Of a DNA stretch of 64,000 bases, positions 61,114 through 64,000 are shown piece by piece (position 1 is the stretch's first letter; every line of letters begins with the position of its first letter). The notes under the pieces were generated by a model. That model searched no databases, was not told the origin of the DNA, and worked only from the letters and a program-made list of their open reading frames with translations. Made by a program: the position numbers and the translations under genes. This stretch comes from Leptospira soteropolitanensis (GTDB taxonomy: Bacteria; Spirochaetota; Leptospiria; Leptospirales; Leptospiraceae), in assembly GCF_026151655.1 (NCBI RefSeq), contig NZ_JAMQPN010000006.1:186001-250000 (forward strand). Reading direction: 5' to 3'.

Positions 61114-64000
61114 ATGAAAATGCGTTATCTTATTGCGATATACTTTTCTTTTCTAACTCTATTACCTGTCTACGCGGATCCCAATCTTACGCCCTTTTCG
61201 TTAAACGATCCAGACGAATTAGTTAAGTTAGCAGGTCCCTGGAAGTTTAATCCGCAAGATAACATCGCCCAATCCAAAAGAATTTTCCCTGATGCCCAAT
61301 GGAGCCAATTGTCTGTGCCTGCTCAATGGAATAACGCGGGTTTGTCAGGCTTTCAAATTGGGTGGTACAGACGGTCATTCCAAGTATCAAAGGACTTCAA
61401 AAACCTAAGACTGAGTCTTCTCACTCCGATCATTGCCGACGCAAATGAAATTTATATTAACGGAATTCTTGTTGGAAAAACTGGTTTGATATCCGAATCA
61501 GGAGAACTAATCAAAAAAAGCAGCCAGATTAGCGTGTATCATATCCCACCAGATATCATCGATTATGGTGGAGAAAATACTATTGCAGTGAGAGTCGCAG
61601 ACGATGTCGGATGGGGTGGGTTTGTAAATTCCGAATTTTACATTGGTAAGTCGGACCTCATCCAAAAAAAATTTTACAAATACATTATGTGGAATTCAGC
61701 TATCTGCTTTGCATTTCTATATTCCGCCATTTATTGTTTGATTCTTTGGATAAGAAGCCGTCAAGAAAGAGCGTATTTAATTTATTTCTTTTTTGCAACC
61801 GTTGCAGGATTTGCTACTTTTGGAAATTTATCTCTCCCTTATTTTATTTGGGATAACTTTTGGTTTAACCATTACTTTTTTCATCCCGCATTAAACCTAA
61901 TAGGTATTTTTGGAACTCTTTTCTTTTTTGAATTTTCAGGAACGAAACCCTCCAAGTTTTTTAAAGGTATCCTATTTTTTCACCTTTGCCTTGCTATCGT
62001 ATCATTTTTCTCATTTCATCCGTTTGTTTTAAAGATTTATTCAAAGTATACATTGAATATTAATGATATACTTTCTTTATTCGAACTTCTTTATGCCTTT
62101 GTTTTCACAGTCAAATCAGTTAAGGAAAATCTACCAGGAGCCTTCATTATCCTAATTGGACAAATTGGATTAGGTATCACAGTAATTTTTTCCATATTAA
62201 GTTATCTTCAAATTTATGTTTCTATTTTTGATCGGTCTCTTTCTGAAGGATTTTTATTTTACACATTAAGTTTGTCTTTTGCTTTATCCATTCGTTTTGC
62301 AAAGCTCTACGAAGTAACAAACCAATTAAAAAGCGAACTAGAAAAGAAAAACGAAGAATTAATTTCCTTGGACAAAATGAAAAATGAGTTTTTATCCAAT
62401 ACGTCACATGAACTAAGAACTCCACTGAATGGAATCATTGGGATTACCGAGTCGCTCATCGAAGGAACAATGGGTACAGTGAGTACTGGTGTGGCCAAAA
62501 ATTTAACTTATATTATATCTTCTGCCAAACGTCTTAGCAATTTAGTAAATGACCTTCTCGATTTTTCAATGATGAAAAATCGAAGATTTAAGCTTTTCCC
62601 AATAACATTGGCAATCCAACCATCCGTAGAAATTGTATTGAGTTTATTGGAACGAACTGCAAATGAAAAAGGGATCACGCTAATAAACGAAATTCCGGAT
62701 AACACTCCCTTGGTGTTTGGTGACGAAAGTAGAATCCAACAAATTCTAATGAATTTAATGGGGAACGCTCTAAAGTTTACCGAATCAGGTACGATTCGAA
62801 TTACCGCAAAACCAATCAACAACGGATTCTTAGAATATTTAGAGATTTCCATTTCTGATACAGGAATTGGTCTTTCCAAAGAAGACCAATTCAGGATTTT
62901 TTCACCATTTGCTCAAGCAGATGCTAGTATATCCAGAAACTTTGGCGGTGTGGGGCTTGGTCTCTCTATTACCAAAAATTTAGTAGAGTTACATACTGGA
63001 ACTATATCAGTTGAATCAGAATTAGGCAAAGGATCAGTCTTTAGATTCACATTACCACTTGCCAATGGTCAAACTGAATTCCAATCTCTACAAAATATAA
63101 GTTCTGATAGTAATCATATCTGGATGTCTTCGGAAGACTTACGTGGGAATTTTATCGTCGATCAAGCATATACAGAAAGAATGGAACTTAGCATAAATCT
63201 TTCTAAAGATTTAAACCGAAACCTTACCATTCTTGCTGTAGATGATGACCCAATCAATTTAGAGGTCATAAAAATTCAACTTGGTAATTCAGGTTTCAAC
63301 GTAGTATCTGTATTAGATGGACAGACTGCCATTACTGTAGCCAATGAAATTAAACCAGACTTAGTTTTATTAGATATTATGATGCCGAGAATGAGTGGTT
63401 ATCAAGTCTGCAAAATCCTAAGAGAATCTTACTCAATGTTTGAAATGCCAATTTTAATGTTAACGGCAAAAAACCGAATTGAGGATGTATTATCAGGATT
63501 AGAAGCAGGTGCCAATGACTATTTAGGTAAACCCTTTGATAAACGGGAACTTCTCGCAAGAGTTAACACACTAATTCTACTAAAATCCGCTGTTGAAGAA
63601 AAAGAAGATTATTTAAGCATAAAAGCCGAGTTGAAACTCGCAAAAAAAATTCAAGATTCCTCTCTTCCTTTAAATCCTCCGACAGGTGGAAAAGCAAATA
63701 TCGTATCCAGATACAAACCAATGACATCTATCGGTGGAGATTATTATGACTTTCACACACCAGATGAAAATAGTCTTGGTGTTATAATTGCAGATGTATC
63801 TGGTCATGGAATACCGGCTGCCATTGTTGCTGCGATGTTTAAAATGGCATTTAACTTACAAAAACATGTTTCTAAAAAGCCAAATGAAGTATTAACACGA
63901 ATCAACAAACTTTTATTAGATTCTATCCATAAACAATTTGTCACTGCATGTTATTTGCTCTTTGATTTAGAAAATCAAAGAATTCTTTATGCAAGTGCTG
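61114..64000 (+). CDS. 7TM-DISM receptor fused to histidine kinase, receiver and PP2C phosphatase (3' end beyond window)
   Basis: The open frame from ATG 61114 reaches the right edge without a stop (962 codons). A signal peptide (1-21) leads to a periplasmic beta-sandwich (about 30-190, with WYRRSFQV and IYINGILVGKTG), seven membrane spans (about 195-405), HisKA with FLSNTSHELRTPLNGI (His near residue 430), HATPase_c (GNALKF, DTGIGLS, GGVGLGLSI), a receiver (VDDDPINLEV, LLDIMMPRMSG, GKPFD) and a PP2C/SpoIIE domain beginning AKKIQDSSLPLNPP, with SIGGDYYDF and ADVSGHGIPAAIVAAM. The end of the phosphatase is outside. A kinase, its receiver and a phosphatase in one chain suggests the receiver gates the phosphatase. 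An in-frame ATG at 61120 is an alternative start. Confidence 0.93.
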   Translation, partial: MKMRYLIAIYFSFLTLLPVYADPNLTPFSLNDPDELVKLAGPWKFNPQDNIAQSKRIFPDAQWSQLSVPAQWNNAGLSGFQIGWYRRSFQVSKDFKNLRLSLLTPIIADANEIYINGILVGKTGLISESGELIKKSSQISVYHIPPDIIDYGGENTIAVRVADDVGWGGFVNSEFYIGKSDLIQKKFYKYIMWNSAICFAFLYSAIYCLILWIRSRQERAYLIYFFFATVAGFATFGNLSLPYFIWDNFWFNHYFFHPALNLIGIFGTLFFFEFSGTKPSKFFKGILFFHLCLAIVSFFSFHPFVLKIYSKYTLNINDILSLFELLYAFVFTVKSVKENLPGAFIILIGQIGLGITVIFSILSYLQIYVSIFDRSLSEGFLFYTLSLSFALSIRFAKLYEVTNQLKSELEKKNEELISLDKMKNEFLSNTSHELRTPLNGIIGITESLIEGTMGTVSTGVAKNLTYIISSAKRLSNLVNDLLDFSMMKNRRFKLFPITLAIQPSVEIVLSLLERTANEKGITLINEIPDNTPLVFGDESRIQQILMNLMGNALKFTESGTIRITAKPINNGFLEYLEISISDTGIGLSKEDQFRIFSPFAQADASISRNFGGVGLGLSITKNLVELHTGTISVESELGKGSVFRFTLPLANGQTEFQSLQNISSDSNHIWMSSEDLRGNFIVDQAYTERMELSINLSKDLNRNLTILAVDDDPINLEVIKIQLGNSGFNVVSVLDGQTAITVANEIKPDLVLLDIMMPRMSGYQVCKILRESYSMFEMPILMLTAKNRIEDVLSGLEAGANDYLGKPFDKRELLARVNTLILLKSAVEEKEDYLSIKAELKLAKKIQDSSLPLNPPTGGKANIVSRYKPMTSIGGDYYDFHTPDENSLGVIIADVSGHGIPAAIVAAMFKMAFNLQKHVSKKPNEVLTRINKLLLDSIHKQFVTACYLLFDLENQRILYASA

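Overview
The window is about 37-39% GC and reads as a chromosomal segment of a spirochaete, most probably a Leptospira of the environmental (saprophytic) type. This is inferred from gene content: many 7TM-DISM receptors with SpoIIE/PP2C phosphatases, many hybrid histidine kinases, a cysteine-poor PerR-like Fur protein, recA beside a Xer recombinase, and abundant TetR regulators. No rRNA, tRNA, CRISPR array, prophage or intact insertion sequence was recognised.

Layout. 1-3.4 kb: a TetR gene running off the left edge, a XerC/D recombinase and recA with a strong terminator. 3.4-4.3 kb: a decayed hybrid histidine kinase, then a lipoprotein. 5.4-8.7 kb: an aldo/keto reductase and a ClpB-like AAA+ chaperone preceded by a CIRCE (HrcA) operator. 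8.9-18.4 kb: a 7TM-DISM PP2C phosphatase, two large sensor kinases, a patatin-like lipase and a P2-type cation ATPase. 18.5-23.3 kb: a secernin-like C69 hydrolase, a glycerate 2-kinase and a flavoprotein/polyferredoxin membrane fusion. 23.3-26.5 kb: an overlapping kinase and PP2C pair. 26.8-30.4 kb: PerR-like regulator, ketopantoate-reductase-like enzyme, MarR-like regulator, DoxX-like protein and a double cyclic-nucleotide-binding protein. 30.5-37.0 kb: a complete six-gene ebo cluster (eboA to eboF) on the minus strand, with a divergent DUF1415 gene. 37.9-42.3 kb: an alginate-export-type porin, a lipoprotein, and a TetR/MDR oxidoreductase divergent pair with a palindrome inside the promoter. 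42.4-45.4 kb: hemolysin III, a wrecked MgtA-type Mg2+ ATPase, a structured intergenic element and an EF-hand protein. 45.5-50.1 kb: acyl-CoA dehydrogenase and FadH-like 2,4-dienoyl-CoA reductase divergent from a TetR gene across two TTACC-N3-GGTAA palindromes. 50.1-55.5 kb: a TetR gene, a neutral ceramidase lipoprotein and a divergent endoglycoceramidase lipoprotein sharing an AATCGACA-type palindrome. 55.5-60.8 kb: NmrA-like, AraC, luciferase-like monooxygenase, PHB-depolymerase-like lipoprotein and a membrane-anchored alanine-racemase-fold enzyme. 61.1 kb to the right edge: a receptor, kinase, receiver and PP2C fusion that continues past the window.

How the genes may work together. The strongest candidate system is extracellular glycosphingolipid breakdown: endoglycoceramidase would release ceramide, ceramidase would release fatty acid and sphingoid base, and the adjacent acyl-CoA dehydrogenase/dienoyl-CoA reductase unit could oxidise the fatty acid. 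The ebo cluster is a second coherent unit, linked in the literature to export or trafficking of a metabolite precursor; its substrate here is unknown. The many PP2C and kinase genes point to phosphorylation-based signalling, but no anti-sigma kinase or STAS partner is visible nearby.
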